DNA of 64,000 nucleotides, from positions 1-64,000 of the forward strand of contig VTFK01000147.1 in assembly GCA_009617715.1 (NCBI GenBank), in the 5' to 3' direction. Shown one piece after another: positions 43,660 to 57,400 of the stretch. Origin of the DNA: Plectrocnemia conspersa. Lineage: Eukaryota > Arthropoda > Insecta > Trichoptera > Polycentropodidae. A program made the position numbers and the translations under genes. The stretch's first letter is position 1. The number at the start of each line of letters is the position of its first letter. The notes under the pieces are model-generated. The model searched no databases, had not been told where the DNA came from, and saw nothing but the letters and a program-made list of their open reading frames with translations.

Positions 43660-44940
43660 AAAAATATAGTAATAAATTGTATTGTTATAAAGATAAACTT
43701 TTATATTCCGATATATAACCAACTTTGTTACATATTCATTAACATTATATTTTTATACTAAAATATTTATAAAAATTTTATTATTGCAGATTCAACTTTG
43801 TGTTAATTTTTTTTTCTTAAACTATATTTTTAAGCACACATTTTATATATTAAATTAGGTTATAGAAATTTTCGTGCCAAGAAAAATGATTATAAATTCC
43901 AAACCACCAAACAGGCATCTTAGAAGTTTGACAGCTGAACAGCTGAGCAGCCTTACAACTTCAATCGTTGCATATTGTCATGAGACCCCAAGTAGTCACC
44001 TATAAGCAGCCAATAATCAATTCAAACGCCTTGGAGCAACCCGACCATTTTGTGATGCATTTATACTGAATAAATTGCCCAGGATAATAATAAAACACGT
44101 ATTTAATAAATATCACATAAAACATGTACTGCTAATATTTTATTAACATAAATTATTTAAATGTATTAAATATATTGCATGAAAATTTTTTTCTTTGAAT
44201 AATTTAGTGCTTAAGTTTCAACGAATTTTTATGAGAACAATTTTTTATTTTAATATTTTTTTAGTTATAAGGGACATTTTCTTTTTGCTTTTTATAAAGT
44301 TATGTCCTAGGTGAAAATAATAGAGAACCTCCGATTTGTTAATTGATCTAACAAAAAAATTACGAATAAACAGTCCCAATATCAATATAGATAGTAAATT
44401 ATCTATATATAGTAAATATACAATAACAATATATAAAATATATATATATATTAAATATACATAGTAAATCAACGTAAATAATAAAAATATCACAAAACAG
44501 AAGCCTTGACAAGATATCCCAACAAGCTGCTCTCACAAAACATCTCATACCAATATTTATATTATATTTATAAAATTGAAATTGTGTTTATATGTTTGTC
44601 TTTGAATATCTTATTAGTTTCAACAAATGGTTCGTTTTGATAAGGGTTTTTGTTGACATAATTTATAAAACATATAAATATACACAAAAAAATATAAAGT
44701 GAATATTTTAAATAAAAAACGAAGCATTAAAATTAAACAATTAAACAATAATTAAAATGTTATATTTTTACTATAACTTTTTTACGTGCGCGTGGCTTTA
44801 ATATCCTATTTTTAAATTAGGACTATTAAACTGTAAGTTTTTATTTTGTTTCTTTATTTGTCAATCTTTTATTAGCACATACAAAACAGCTCAAACAATT
44901 AACATAAAAACATTTGCCATGTAATTGAACATACAAATTG
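43660..44940. other. AT-rich stretch, nothing recognised
   Basis: Only A/T-run sequence, except a slightly GC-richer piece at 43900-44090 that I cannot assign. Confidence 0.5.
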
Positions 44941-44959
44941 GATAATAATATTTGTTGCA

Positions 44960-45025
44960 GGGTATTTTCATAATGCAAGTTAACCTATACGATCTCGATG
45001 CTGTATTTGGACATAAAAAATTATT
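44960..45025 (+). repeat. Copy 1 of an unassigned dispersed repeat
   Basis: ATGCAAGTTAACCTATACGA TCTCGATGCTGTATTTGGAC is alignable to the minus strand at 47000-47065. The conserved translation DLDAVFGH in both copies suggests a fragment of a mobile-element protein that I do not recognise. Confidence 0.5.
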
Positions 45026-45247
45026 AATTTCAAATTAAGGTCTTAAAGCTTGACACATGCATTGGAATTGCTCCGGCGTGAATCGATTACACTATTTTTA
45101 CCTTTTCAAAATCACAATTTTAGATATCGCTTAAGTTTTGGATAATCAGAGATAACTTAAGATAAATAAAATATATTTTTAATTAATTTTGCATCAAAGT
45201 AATAATTATTTTACTGTCATGGTATAAATAAGCTTTGAGACATTATG

Positions 45248-45420
45248 ATATTGACAAGATAGATAAGTAGTATAAGTGGATGATTTTAAACCTAAAAGAC
45301 CTGGGTATGATTCCCATGTGAAACATGGTGTTTTTTAATTTCTATCGTATCTGAGAGATAGAATTATATTTTTATTTATCGTGATGATTAATTAAAATTG
45401 AGCTAGGTTATATATTAAAT
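45248..45420 (+). mobile_element. tRNA-related SINE copy
   Basis: This is the plus-strand relative of the element at 11668-11900: head AGATAGATAAGTAGTATA, B-box-like GGTATGATTCC, central AATTTCTATCGTATCTGAG, and tail GAGCTAGGTTATATATTAAA. Identity by eye is moderate, as expected of old copies. Confidence 0.65.
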
Positions 45421-45799
45421 ATGTTTCATTTAAAAATTCCAAAGTTACTTTATCTCATAAATAACACATTATAAATGTATGTAAATTAAAAATAATAATA
45501 ATCAATGAAACTATTAGAAAACCATTTTATCTTTTTTCTTCTTTATTAACATAAATAATACTTGTTATTTAAATGATTTAAGAAAATAATTTGTTTTTTT
45601 TTAATATCATGTAAAAACTTTAAGCTATAAAACCACAACTCGCATATAAATACCTTGATCAAAGTAACGCGAGTAATTACGACAGCAGTAAATACGTCGT
45701 TTTAACGGCATTGAGAAGAAATATGTTGTAATAGTATAACAAATTAACATTTTGTTTAACCAAAAAAAACCTAGTTTGATATTTAGATAATATATTTTA

Positions 45800-45920
45800 C
45801 CCGATCGATTGTTCAGTGGTTAAGCGTTGGATTAATGTTCTTCAGGGCTTAAGTTCAAGTCCCATTGGTGGCGATAGCATGGACATTTTTCTAACTTTTA
45901 CCCGCTTTGTGATTCGAACT
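45800..45920 (+). mobile_element. Second tRNA-like SINE head
   Basis: TGTTCAGTGGTTAAGCGTTG is an A-box-like sequence (tRNA D-arm pattern), and AAGTTCAAGTCCC about 35 bases downstream is a B-box-like T-arm. It is followed by a GC-richer tail. The stems of a real tRNA do not form around them. It differs in sequence from the SINE family at 45248, so it is a different family or a diverged one. Confidence 0.5.
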
Positions 45921-45929
45921 CGAAAACTA

Positions 45930-47570
45930 TTTCAACATTGTTCACACATTGGATTCATGATTAATGCGAATAAAGTGATTTATAAATGAGTTAATATAAA
46001 ATTCAATTTAAAATATAGCATAAATTAAATATGTCTTATTGGGAAGAAGCGTATTTTAATTTAAATAGTTTTACACAAAAAATGACCAGCATGGAAAAGA
46101 TTAATTAGTAAGATTGACTGGCAAAAAAGACTGCCATAATAAATTAATAAAACGCCTACTAAACTTTAAATGCGTTTTAAAAAAATATATTTTATTTTTT
46201 AACTTTTTATTGAACATTCGACGATAGTTTTAATCAATGTATCTCTCTATTTAAACGCAATAGGACCTTGGCGAAAATTTGTCCCGCAGTTTAGCGGTTT
46301 GGATTCAGCACGAATAGACCGCATTTCCATCCCTAAACACGTCTGCCCGATCTTCTTTATCCACACTCGTAAATCATATTAATATGTGTCGGTAAAAACG
46401 ATTTATTATGCCCTATATTGGCGGGTCCATATTTCATACTGCGTAAGATATTGAATTTCGAGCTGAACCAACCAGAGAGAGGGTTGAAACGCGAATTTAT
46501 TTTAAAAGATCTGCCAATTCATCAAATTAGCGTTCCACGCACATACAAGCTGTAAAATATAAATTATATAACCACACACATCGATGGCTTGTATCGAGAC
46601 GGTATAAAGGAAACATAGATAAGAAGTTTCGCAGACAAGGTTAATATTGGTCGATTTTTTACTCTTAAATTTAGAATTTTTCTCTAATACATACAAATAT
46701 TAAATCAGTAATAATTATAATTACAAAATGTTTTATAGGTCTAATCAATCAATTTTTCTCTAAATATGTATGCACATATATGTGTATATTTATGTAAATA
46801 TATGTACTATAATATATATTACATACAATACTCGCGCGAACATTTATCAAAAAAATTCGTGACCATCTAACTAACTCACTATCTTAAACAGGTTGATTAT
46901 CTTAAGCGTCATGTGGTTGGTAGGGTGATGCGTTTTAAGTTTCAAATTGTTTCGGTGTCATGTAAATAGTTGAAAAGATTTCGATATATATAGTTAAAAT
47001 CAACATATTTCTGTGCCCAAACACAGCATCAAGATCGCAACGGGTTATCTTACATTCTGGAGGTAGTAAAGCCCACAATATATGCCAACATTCAATTGTT
47101 TTGTTTAATTTGCATTGCAAGGGATTTCTGGTTAATTGACTTTTTTTACAAATATTATAACTCTTTTGCTTGGTCTTGGGAGACGCTTCCTTCGTAGACA
47201 GTCAAAGTTAGAAGTGCAAATGTCAACGTGTGGTTTTAAATAAGTAGAGGTTGCTACGATAATATTAATTTTGTACTCACTTAGCACAAGTTTTAGTTTT
47301 TATGTTTTATATCGGATTCCAAGGTAATTTTAATTAAACTTCGAGATATAATGGGAATTCTACGGTATTTTTACACCTTGTTTAAAAAACAACATCAAAG
47401 TATTCTTAGTCCCATAATGTTACAATAATTAAGTGATAAATGCTTTAACTTTTTCTAAAACGCTGAAACAATCTTTGTTAACGAGTTAACGCTTGTCATA
47501 ATTTAGTTTTAAATTTACAAAAATACTATAAAATACTATATCACATGTTTAGTGTTGATAATATAAAATC
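45930..47570. other. Mostly AT-rich stretch with small islands
   Basis: Short GC-richer blocks at 46260-46380 and 46430-46490. No gene signature; ORFs at 46502-46696 and 46935-47120 are short, the latter overlapping repeat copy 2. Confidence 0.4.
46995..47065 (-). repeat. Copy 2 of an unassigned dispersed repeat
   Basis: The minus strand reads ATGTAAGATAACCCGTTGCG followed by ATCTTGATGCTGTGTTTGGG. The frame gives CKITRCDLDAVFGHRNMLIL. It is the counterpart of the plus-strand copy at 44960-45025, 2 kb away and inverted. Confidence 0.5.
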
Positions 47571-47574
47571 TACT

Positions 47575-48820
47575 GTACATAAGCATCGATTTCAATTTCG
47601 TAGCCGCACGACGATTTAAAGGGCATTAAATAAAACATTTCCAGGCAGACGATACAAAGTTAAAAAGTGAAAACTTTACTTTTTGCCACTTTTGCACCGT
47701 AAAAATCAAAACCAAGGAGGGAAAAAAAATCATGTACACAGCGTTGAAATGCGAAAAAAAGTTTCTGTGAAAAGTAAAAACAAGATTTTCAACGGGGCCC
47801 GTTATTGGCCAACGTGAAAAAAATCGCTTTTCGGCGACGAGAAATTAGTATTGTTTCGCGTTGTATACGTGATTTCAATATCGTGATATCTTTTTATTTC
47901 AAGCTTGTCCTCGGCTCTAAAGAATTTCAATAATGGCCGGTAGTTTATTGAAAATGCTATACAAGAGCATATAAATCCTTGCGAAGAACGAGGTTCGAGT
48001 TCGATTAAGAATTAAATGTTACTCGCATTTTAACTTTTAACAAAGTTTAACAATAGCATAGATCTCGTCGGATGTAACATAAGAGTGCCTCCTTGACTTT
48101 TAACCCTTAATATTTTTAAAAATTAGGTAAATTTTTAAAAGAATTTGAATAAAAGTAGTTTATAATAGCAACTTTTTAGTTGAGGTAGCGATCTTAAGCA
48201 TATTGACATTTAAACATCTTAAACCTATTGACATATAATTTTTAAACCTAAATATTTATCTGAAGTGACAACAATATATAAATTATTGTATTGTATATCG
48301 GCAAATGACTGAGTTAGAACAACGGATTTTCGAGTGAAAATCTTAGACTTAGATCGACTTATTATATTTCCTAGTACGCATACTATTGTTAAAGTTGCCT
48401 TCTACTTAGTGACATAAGACTACCTAAAAGAATAATAGCTTTGCCGATTTTTTAATCATGAATAACGTGTATCATTTTAACTCAGGTCACATCAACATCT
48501 TTCATGCTCGATCGTGTCTGAACGCAAAAATTACGTTCAGCATCCTAATTCCGTCTGGCTTCCGTTATCTCCTCGCACATTCGTAACACACCATCCATCA
48601 CCCCCACACGCCGAAGGACAAAACAGCTTTCTCATTTGCCGGCTGATAGTTTTGCATAATGCCTTCGATGAAATATTGCTTCCGGATCGGTGAACTTTTC
48701 GCGGTGGTCCAACCAAATCTGCGAACAATATAGTCGCCGGTGGGTGGTTCGAGGCACACCAATTCGATGATAACTGAGAGATGGATCTGAATATACCGGA
48801 ATTTTAGAGGTCGTGGGTTA
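47575..48820. other. Two GC-richer islands, no recognised gene
   Basis: About 47590-48010 and 48480-48820 are balanced in composition. The minus frame 48537-48728 lacks a signature. Candidate regulatory DNA only. Confidence 0.35.
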
Positions 48821-48829
48821 CAGTTTTGG

Positions 48830-51640
48830 TATGTTTCATTTCATTACCCTTTAAAATTATAATTTAGTTCCGTAAGTCGTAATAAATAAGCAAGAATTTA
48901 TAATAATGTATTTTAAATAAAAAAATATTTTACATTATATAAATATTTTATAAGCAATGTATTTTGGTATATTATAAAAAAATTATGTGGACGGAGTAAA
49001 AAGGTACTTTTGTTAAGGCGTGTAGGTGGAGCTGATAACCTAAAAATACTTTTTTAAAGTATAAAAAGTTTCTATTGTTAAAGGGAAAAAAAAGTTTATA
49101 ATTAATAAAACACAATACAATAAAACATTTTAAAAGTAAACTTTTTATGTATCTGCATATACTAAAAATAATCTATTATTTATATTTAATATGGATTAAT
49201 ATTATAATAATCTAATAAAGTTAAAAAAAATTATTGTCACAATTTATTTAGCATACAAAAATGTGCTTTTCGTAATGAAGAGATAAGAAGACTAGAAAAG
49301 AAGATGCTAAACAAATATATGCTCATAAAAATGATATTACACTTTCTTTTAATCGCCTGGTTTAAAAAAACGTCACTAAAAAGCATTGTTACATTCTTTA
49401 CTCTATTTTCTTAAACTATGCAAATATACGATATCAAAAAATCATCTTTATTAAACTTTGTGTAGTTTTTGTAATACGATAAATCAATTAATCATAACTT
49501 TAATATTTAATTTTTGATGTCATAAATCACTTAGGGTAATTAATAATAAAAACTTTCGTGCCAACAATGCTAATGTAACGCACAGTTAATTACAATATAT
49601 CTATCTCTACCGTTTACCTATCTATAAACTAAACTTTAAAAAGAAAATATTCATTATTTATATTTTGAAAAAGTTTAAACACAAGGTTCGCTGTTAAAAA
49701 TAACGATCAAAACTTTAAAATTAATTTTGAACCATAACCATTAATAATGTACAATGAAGTTTAAATACAAAAGCAAAACACTTAGACCATAATAACAACA
49801 CATATTTTGTATTTTTACTTTATTATAAGAATATAGAGATTTATTACAAATTTAGTTTATTAATATGTTTTAAAATATAGAACTTGAGTCTCAAAACGTA
49901 TATTTTTATTATTAATTTAGATTTAGAACAACCGAAAATATCAAAGAGCTTCTAATACATCTTGAAATGGTTATAAAAAAGTAAAAATCCATATTTTAAT
50001 TACAACTTTTGATTGCTAATTTTACAAACAAATATTTTGTAATGTGTACGCCGTACACTTTACGGTAAAAATGCAATTTAAATTAGATGGAATAGTGTTT
50101 CAATAGATTTTGTGCGCTTTTAAGTGATAAACGGGAGACTTAAAAGATTATGATAAAAAGTTCAAAATTGTAGTTAAAACTAATCTTCGATTTATCACTA
50201 TGGAGATTTCACAGTAGATTGAAATCAAACGATCATCTGAAACTGGAGTGAACAAACAATTTTAGTGAAGAGGCAAATCGTAAATATTTAAGGCTTAGTG
50301 GGTCAGGAACCAAAAATAAAGTTAGTATCAAAAATAAAACGATACTTTTTTTAAAATTTGAAACGCAGTGTAAGTTTTAATTATGAGCACTGTTGTAGTT
50401 AAGAGGTGAATTCTGTAAAAAAGTATAATTTACAAAGCTGTTTATTGTTCAATAATAATATCTGAGGGCGGTTTTTTGTTCAAAAAATATGAATAAATGT
50501 TTACCATGATTGGGATATCAAACTGCTGTATGGTGAAGCAATTTATAATATTCGGCTTTTTTTTTTAATATAAAAGAGTCACGGAACTGATGACGGATAA
50601 GTTTACCGTTGACACAACCGGCTCAATAACATATGATAGATTGGCATGATTTCTACAAAGTATCTGATAGTAAATAATGCAATGAAAAAACATAGGATTG
50701 GAACATCTTGCATTTTCGCACACCTCTTATTTTTTAACTATGCCTATACCTGTTTTGCTTATATTTTGTCTATCATTAGAAGTTACACATTTTAGTCAAT
50801 TTCACTTACAACTTCATCAAAAATATTTTTATCTGTTGTTGTTCCATGTAGTCTATAAAGTTTATTAAAGTTTTATTAAATAGTCTACATTGTCGACTAT
50901 TCATTGAAACATGGATTCAAGGGAGCTGAGAGTTAAAAAAGTTTAGAAACTAAATGGCGAGGTAGAAAAAACCCATTTGAAATCATTTTATTTATTATTA
51001 AATTAACTATTGATGTTGCTCACAATATGCTCAACATTTTTAACAACTGATCTTGCCGAAGAACTATCCAAATGAAACAAATATATTTTTGCCGCAATTA
51101 TAAAATAAATAAACGTATATTATTGTACCAAGCAAACAATACTTAATAAAATTATTATCGGTAAATAGTTTTTATTAATGAATATTTAATGAGCTAAATT
51201 TTTACAGTCCAAATAATTATAATTAAAAGCTCCAAAATGCATTTTAAAATAAAATATTTGCTTAGCAAAACCATAACTCAAAACGATGATTTATTTATAA
51301 GCAGTTTCTACAGTTAATAGACATCCTAGTTTTAATAAAACAATATCGAGACATTTGTTAATTAAATCTTTACAAAAATACAATAAAATTAAGAATCTGC
51401 AAAAAGGTGGTTCTCTTTCATAGAGATACACACATTCCCACTTTCTCAAATAAAAAAATAATTTTCGTTTCTTTTTTAAGCTTTGCATTATAAGTTTTTT
51501 TCGCGTAGCTCACCAAACACAGACTAATGCATTTGAAAAAAATATTAATGGAGAGGTAAAATTGTTTTTTTTTTATTACTGACGATATTTTATGTTTCCT
51601 ATCGAAAATATGTATCTCTTCAGGTATCGAAGAAGACAAT
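48830..51640. other. AT-rich stretch, nothing recognised
   Basis: A/T-run sequence with no supported feature. The minus frames at 51291-51488 and 51418-51693 are overlapping and chance-like. Confidence 0.5.
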
Positions 51641-52500
51641 AATCGTCCATTATGAGAAACGTTGGCGTATTCAAAATGAAAAACGGCGCACACACAACAC
51701 TCTTCATTTCCTCCTAACAGTTTTTCGCATTTTCCGTCGCTTCATTTTTCCGAATCAATCGCTTCCGTAATCATTCCCTTGTTTCTTCGCTTTTTCTTCG
51801 ATGATTTTCATTGTGTACAAGATTGCGTGCTTTCCGCCAGAGAACGAATGACAAATGGTTTCCCGGTGCTTTAAAAATTCTCATTGTACCATATTAATCA
51901 GAAAATACACATACAAACACAGAAACACACGCATACATATATTTACTTTTGGCATTTACTACCCTTTGTCTCATGTTCGCGTATATGCATGTATTGCGGC
52001 TCCCAAATATATTTAGAGGTTTAAGCCACGGTCCAAATCCACATATCACGCAAGGATGCCCGCGGCAAGGACTAAGTTTTCACTGTAAGATCCCTTTTCA
52101 AATTCTTCTCGTGCGAAAAAGGTCACGAAGGACACAAAAAAGACCGAGCCGGAAACAGGCTGGGCTTTTTTACAGTTTAAGTTAAAACAACGACACGGAA
52201 GCCCTTGGTATAAAGAGTGAATAGGATCTGATACAAAAAATAGAAGAAAAGGAGAGTAGACTGACTGTCAAGTGACATAAAAAGGGTCTTGCGGAGGTGT
52301 TCCGCGGGGAATAGCGTAAAAAACTTTCTCCTTTTTTAACCGGCGAAAATGTATTGTGTGAAAAACTGAACGCTTTTGCAGCACCTATCGAGGTTCAAAA
52401 ACTCGTGTCGTTCGCAAGCTCTTACGACCTTTCACTTGCAAAGAAATCAGTATGAGAGAAGGTTATTTTGGTTTACAATGGGGACTAGAAACCTCTCGTT
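51640..52500. other. GC-richer island, no recognised gene
   Basis: Balanced composition over roughly 850 bases with repeated T/C-rich words. The plus frame at 51949-52185 has no family signature and is not preceded by a convincing start. Confidence 0.35.
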
Positions 52501-52509
52501 ATCCTAATT

Positions 52510-53280
52510 GATAATTTGCTATTTCATGTAAAAAGTAAATTTGATTACATACATAAAATATCCTAACTATTTTGTATCAAAATAGCGATTTAAATATTTT
52601 AATTGATTCGAATAGCTTGCTAATAATATATATTTAAGTGTAAGAACAATCATATGTACTCACTTAAATCTAGAATGACTAGACATTTTTATCGCAATGT
52701 CACGGTTTATGCTCTGTGGTGTATGTTTAAAATACATTTTGAAACTAAATATGTAAATTGTGTATATTTGTGTAAAAATGACAGCTTAGTATCGTTATTT
52801 GGTTTTATTTACAAAAAAATAATAATATATAAAGTTAATTTAATTTTCAGAATTAATAAAAAAATGTGATACATATTTTTTATTGAATTTTACTTTAGCT
52901 TCTTTTATATAATATATTTACATTTTTTTCTGTAGCATTAAAAGTGTAAGTATACTTAAAAGGTATACCTTTTGTGTTTTTTTTCAATAAATATTATTTA
53001 TTGTTAAATTATGTAGTGACTTTGAAATATTAATTGAATTAGCGTAAAAGCATGCAAAAGGCTAAAATTAAGCGGTTTGAATAATCATTATAGCATTAAT
53101 AATACACGATAAATAAGCATATTTAAATAATAAGGAGTTGAGTTAAAATTATTATATAAATTTGTTTGATAAAAATAATTAACTCATTAAAATACATCTG
53201 GTTTAATTTTTTTTTACTGTAAGTAAAATAAAGCAAAAATAAAAATGTCAAGGACGCATTAAGCTTTATATAAAAAAAAA
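52510..53280. other. AT-rich stretch, nothing recognised
   Basis: A/T-run sequence; it ends in a poly-A run at 53270-53285. Confidence 0.5.
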
Positions 53281-53289
53281 AAAAAATAC

Positions 53290-53800
53290 TTATTTTCTTC
53301 GATCGAGGATGTTGCTTGGCATTTTCCTCAAGGATATTTTGGCGCTAGTTGTATTTATCCGCCTCCATTTTTTAAAACATTGAAGGCATACCGCCGGGAC
53401 TTGGCTGCTTACATTAGGGGTCACACGGAATTGCGGAGCCCTGACAAATGGAAAACGACGTCACCGAGGAATCCAATATTGTTGTTTTTCGACGTTCAAA
53501 TGGGACGTAATAAAAGTGTATTGTCAGCGAGGAGCGTAGGAGCGTTTTTCTCATCGGGATTTTCCGTTAAGCGCCTCGCTGCCGAAACATTTGCGAAAGT
53601 GAATGAAAATATTGATGGACTATGTAGCGAATTGCAAAAAGGCGTTGTGCGAATCGTGTGGGAGGCGTTCAGAAGTCAACGAATATGAGGAATAATATGA
53701 ATCAACTGAGAATAGCATATAACCCGAGTGGAGCCGTGAAAAATGGCGTAATGGTCCAACTAAGACGGTGGATTTATCTCCAAACGTGAATTATTTTTGT
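53290..53800. other. GC-richer island with a 102-codon open frame
   Basis: The frame 53380-53688 begins at TTG, not ATG, so it is not a normal start. Its translation (for example DLAAYIRGHTELRSPDKWK) matches no family I know. It is composition-balanced and bounded by AT-rich DNA; an exon of an unseen gene or an enhancer are both possible. Confidence 0.35.
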
Positions 53801-53809
53801 TGGAATGCT

Positions 53810-56800
53810 ACAAAGAGTGAGTTTTTTTTGTATTTTTTAGGTACTATATGATAATATTTTCGCGTGTATCTTTTTGTGTAGATATTTCTTTATTCCACCA
53901 TAATGATAAAACAAACTTATGAAAATTAAATACTTATATAGACATTTATATATGGATGTAGAAAGGCTTGAAAATATTTCAAAGAAAATAGCAAAAAACG
54001 TAAAATTTTCAAGCAGCCTAAAAAAATTTATTAAGCACAAATTCCAGTCTTATAAAAATTGTGTATTGAATAAATATAATTTTAGTTCGTAATAAATTTA
54101 ACCAAATAGCAATTTTAATCATAAAGAATGTTATGTATAGGCCAAGGAGTTTATAAAATTATATTATGAATTTTTAGGTTATTTGTACACAAAGTTTAGA
54201 TATGATTATATAAATAAAACAATAATTTTAAAAGTTAAAATAAAGTAAATATTAGGGCAGTAAACTTGTTTCGTGTTTACATTGTTTGTTGCTTTTAGTT
54301 TTAATTAACAATTACGATGCAAAAACTTAAGGTAAATATTTTCAAGATTTCAAATTTCTTCGAATTGTTGTGTTAACCATATAAGCAAAGTATAATTAAA
54401 CCAGTAGATTATATTTGGCAACAATACGTCATCTTTTTTTAATTTGACAAGAAAAATTGAGCAGCATGCAGGTATACGAACCAGATTATTAAAACCTGAA
54501 ATCTAGAAAAAGAGATACTAAGAATAAATTCACAATATTTAAAAGCATAAAAAACATTGACATATCATTAGTAATAATCAACACAAAAATTCAATTAGAA
54601 GCGATAATCAAGTTGAGATAAAAAAAATGAAAAGAAACGTTAACCAAATATTTTTTTTTTCTGGACAATAAAAACTTATTTATTGATTGACGTTCAATTA
54701 CTATTGTTTGATTATTTTATAGTAAAATCTTTATACCCTTACTATTTATGGCTTTAAGCTTTAAATATTTATGTTTCATCTGGATTAGGTATTTAATTTA
54801 TTCGTAATCTGAAGTAATTGTTTTTTTGGTTTTTAACAATAATAATTTATTTAAGCAATTAGTGCAAAAAAAATAATTAAGTTCCTGTAAAATATTATTT
54901 TATTAAAAAATAATTTTTGCTTAATAAATATAATTTTAATTATTTATTAATTACTTCCATAACTGTTAAGCTTTTTGAACTTTATAAAATATGCATAACA
55001 TAATGCTGTGCGAATTAATGACCAGTAATAGCGTCAAAAAAAATGCCTAAATTATTATTTTACATACTTTTTGATAAGGGACGTATTTCCGAGAAAATCG
55101 AAAGCAAATTTATAGTGGTTATATAAGTGACTTCGGAAAATATAAATAATGCCGTTTTTACTGCTTTCAGAGTATATCTAATTTGCGACTGTTTGTCGGT
55201 CAACTATTGCAAATGGATATTAAAGAAAGAAAATGGAAGCAAAATAAATGCGCATAAAGGACCACGGATTTTGGTCCAACACTTGTCACTAAGGTATATT
55301 AAAAAAATGACTATTTTTGTTGCTCAATTAAGAAAGTTGTTATATTCCAAGTTATTTTATAAAATTTATTGGGGATATTATAAACGAATATTTGATCAAT
55401 TATAGTATCGGGGGGCGAATATTTTTTCAAAGATCTAAACATGTCGATTCCTTTTATTAATTATTCAATAAAAGTCAGTTCATAAGTCTTAGTAGCTTTA
55501 CATATTTTTTAAATATAATAAAAGTATTTTTATTACCAAAAGTTAACATATATTTAACATATTAAATTGATTAAAAGTAAAATAAACATTGTTAATGCAA
55601 TATTAAAAAACATCTAAACTCGGACATCATATATTTATATAATATATAAAAAATACAATTATTAAAAAAATGTGGTTAACCATACGCCTATAAATATTAT
55701 AAAGTCAGAGTTCAAATAAAATAATAAATGTGTACGTAAAAAAAAATTGTTATATAAAACAACAGCAGTAAAGTATTTTTTCCGGAAATCAAATGCGTAT
55801 TCCAAATCACATTAACAATGACATTTATTATAACACACGACACGATTATTATAACTGTTTGATATCGACAAAACAATTTCGTTTATGTAATACGGAAATA
55901 AAAAGGACGAAGAAACCTAAAAGCGTTAAATTAATATGTAAACGCCTCTATTATATACGTACATGTATAGAAACAATATTTTTACGAAGAAAAAAAATGA
56001 CAATAGTCCAAAAACTTTGGCCGTCGTTTGATAGGAAAGAAAAACGGTTTGACTTTTCCAAACTTTTGACCTAACAAAATATTTGACTTTATCTCTCCCA
56101 TCTATTGTTTCACGTTTGCTTTTCTTCCGGAAAGTCTATCGAACAACAAAATTCCGGTGTAATGCTGTTTTCGTAAATATTTCGCAAAAGAACGGCCCCG
56201 TAAAGCTTTACTTAACAATTAACTTGTACGTATATAAAATTGATAAAAGCGTAATGAAAGAGTTAAGTCACTCAGTTAGGAGGATTAACTAGAGCGTGTG
56301 TTTGTTTTAAAATTTACGTTGCTCTCTTTACCTCTCCCTTAACAACATAGAAAAGTTGCGTATACTTTTATACACTGAATTAAGCTGTGATTCTAATACG
56401 CAGAAGTTGGTAAGGACAAAGTTTAAATGGGGGAATAATGGAAGAGATAATAAACCATAAAATTTTGAATGTTGTTTCACTCGTGGAATATTTTACAATG
56501 GTAAATATCGCAGTCAATATTTATGTCCTTTTAAAGGGTTCATAACAATAACCGTATGTTATTTTTTATGTGCAATTAAATTTAACGATCGATATAGGTT
56601 GTATGTGGATTTGATGATATTGTTTTGTATTTAATCGAATGAGCTTTAAATGCATTTTATGCATATCATTGAACACGTACATACATATTTTATTACCCGT
56701 TTCTATATTATGGTGCAATTGTAATATAATTTACATATATTATTCTTAAAAGTAGTGAAATAAATTTATTTAAATTAAATAATCATACTTTTTTTAAAGT

Positions 56801-57370
56801 ATGTATTATGTTATTTAACCAAAGAATTAACAAGAAATATATAAAATGTCAAAATATACTTTGTGACCATTTTCTCTAAATTGTAGAACGATTTTTATGA
56901 GGAGATTTTTGTTTCTGGTAGGAATGAAAATAGGTTAAATACTATTATATTTTCTTGTGAATGAATTTGTATATCTTTTTTTTTTAAATATATGTTTTAT
57001 TTGCATTACGATTTAACTGCACAACACACGATTCATAGATATGTTATATATTTTTACCAGTTAAATTATAAATTATTAACAACTTTCTGATGAAAATCAA
57101 AATGACTTCGCCAATAATAAAAATAAACTTGAAACCGTAGTTTATTTATGTATTAAATAAATTGTATAAGTTACAATGAAAGATGTTTAAGTAAATTAAA
57201 TATTTATATATAATAATTTAATATGTGTATATGTTATATATGTAACAGAAATAAAACAATGCAGTAATAATTGAAATTTGTTGGCTTCATTTTACTCTAT
57301 TTTTTTTGTATTTAATTTATAATCAAAGTTTCAAATAACATAAGATTTTATTAGATATTTATTGGTTTTG
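53810..57370. other. AT-rich stretch with no supported gene
   Basis: The 92- and 93-codon frames at 55127-55405 and 55793-56074 are rich in Ile, Lys, Tyr and Asn, as expected of chance ORFs in such DNA. No splice or family evidence. Confidence 0.45.
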
Positions 57371-57385
57371 TCATATTAGTGTAGT

Positions 57386-57400
57386 TGTGTGTGTGTGTGT
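57386..57400 (+). repeat. Short (TG)n microsatellite
   Basis: About seven uninterrupted TG units. Confidence 0.85.

Noticed and set aside
53380..53688. 102-codon frame considered as a gene
   Set aside because: It begins at TTG with no ATG, has no splice acceptor that I trust and no homology that I recognise.
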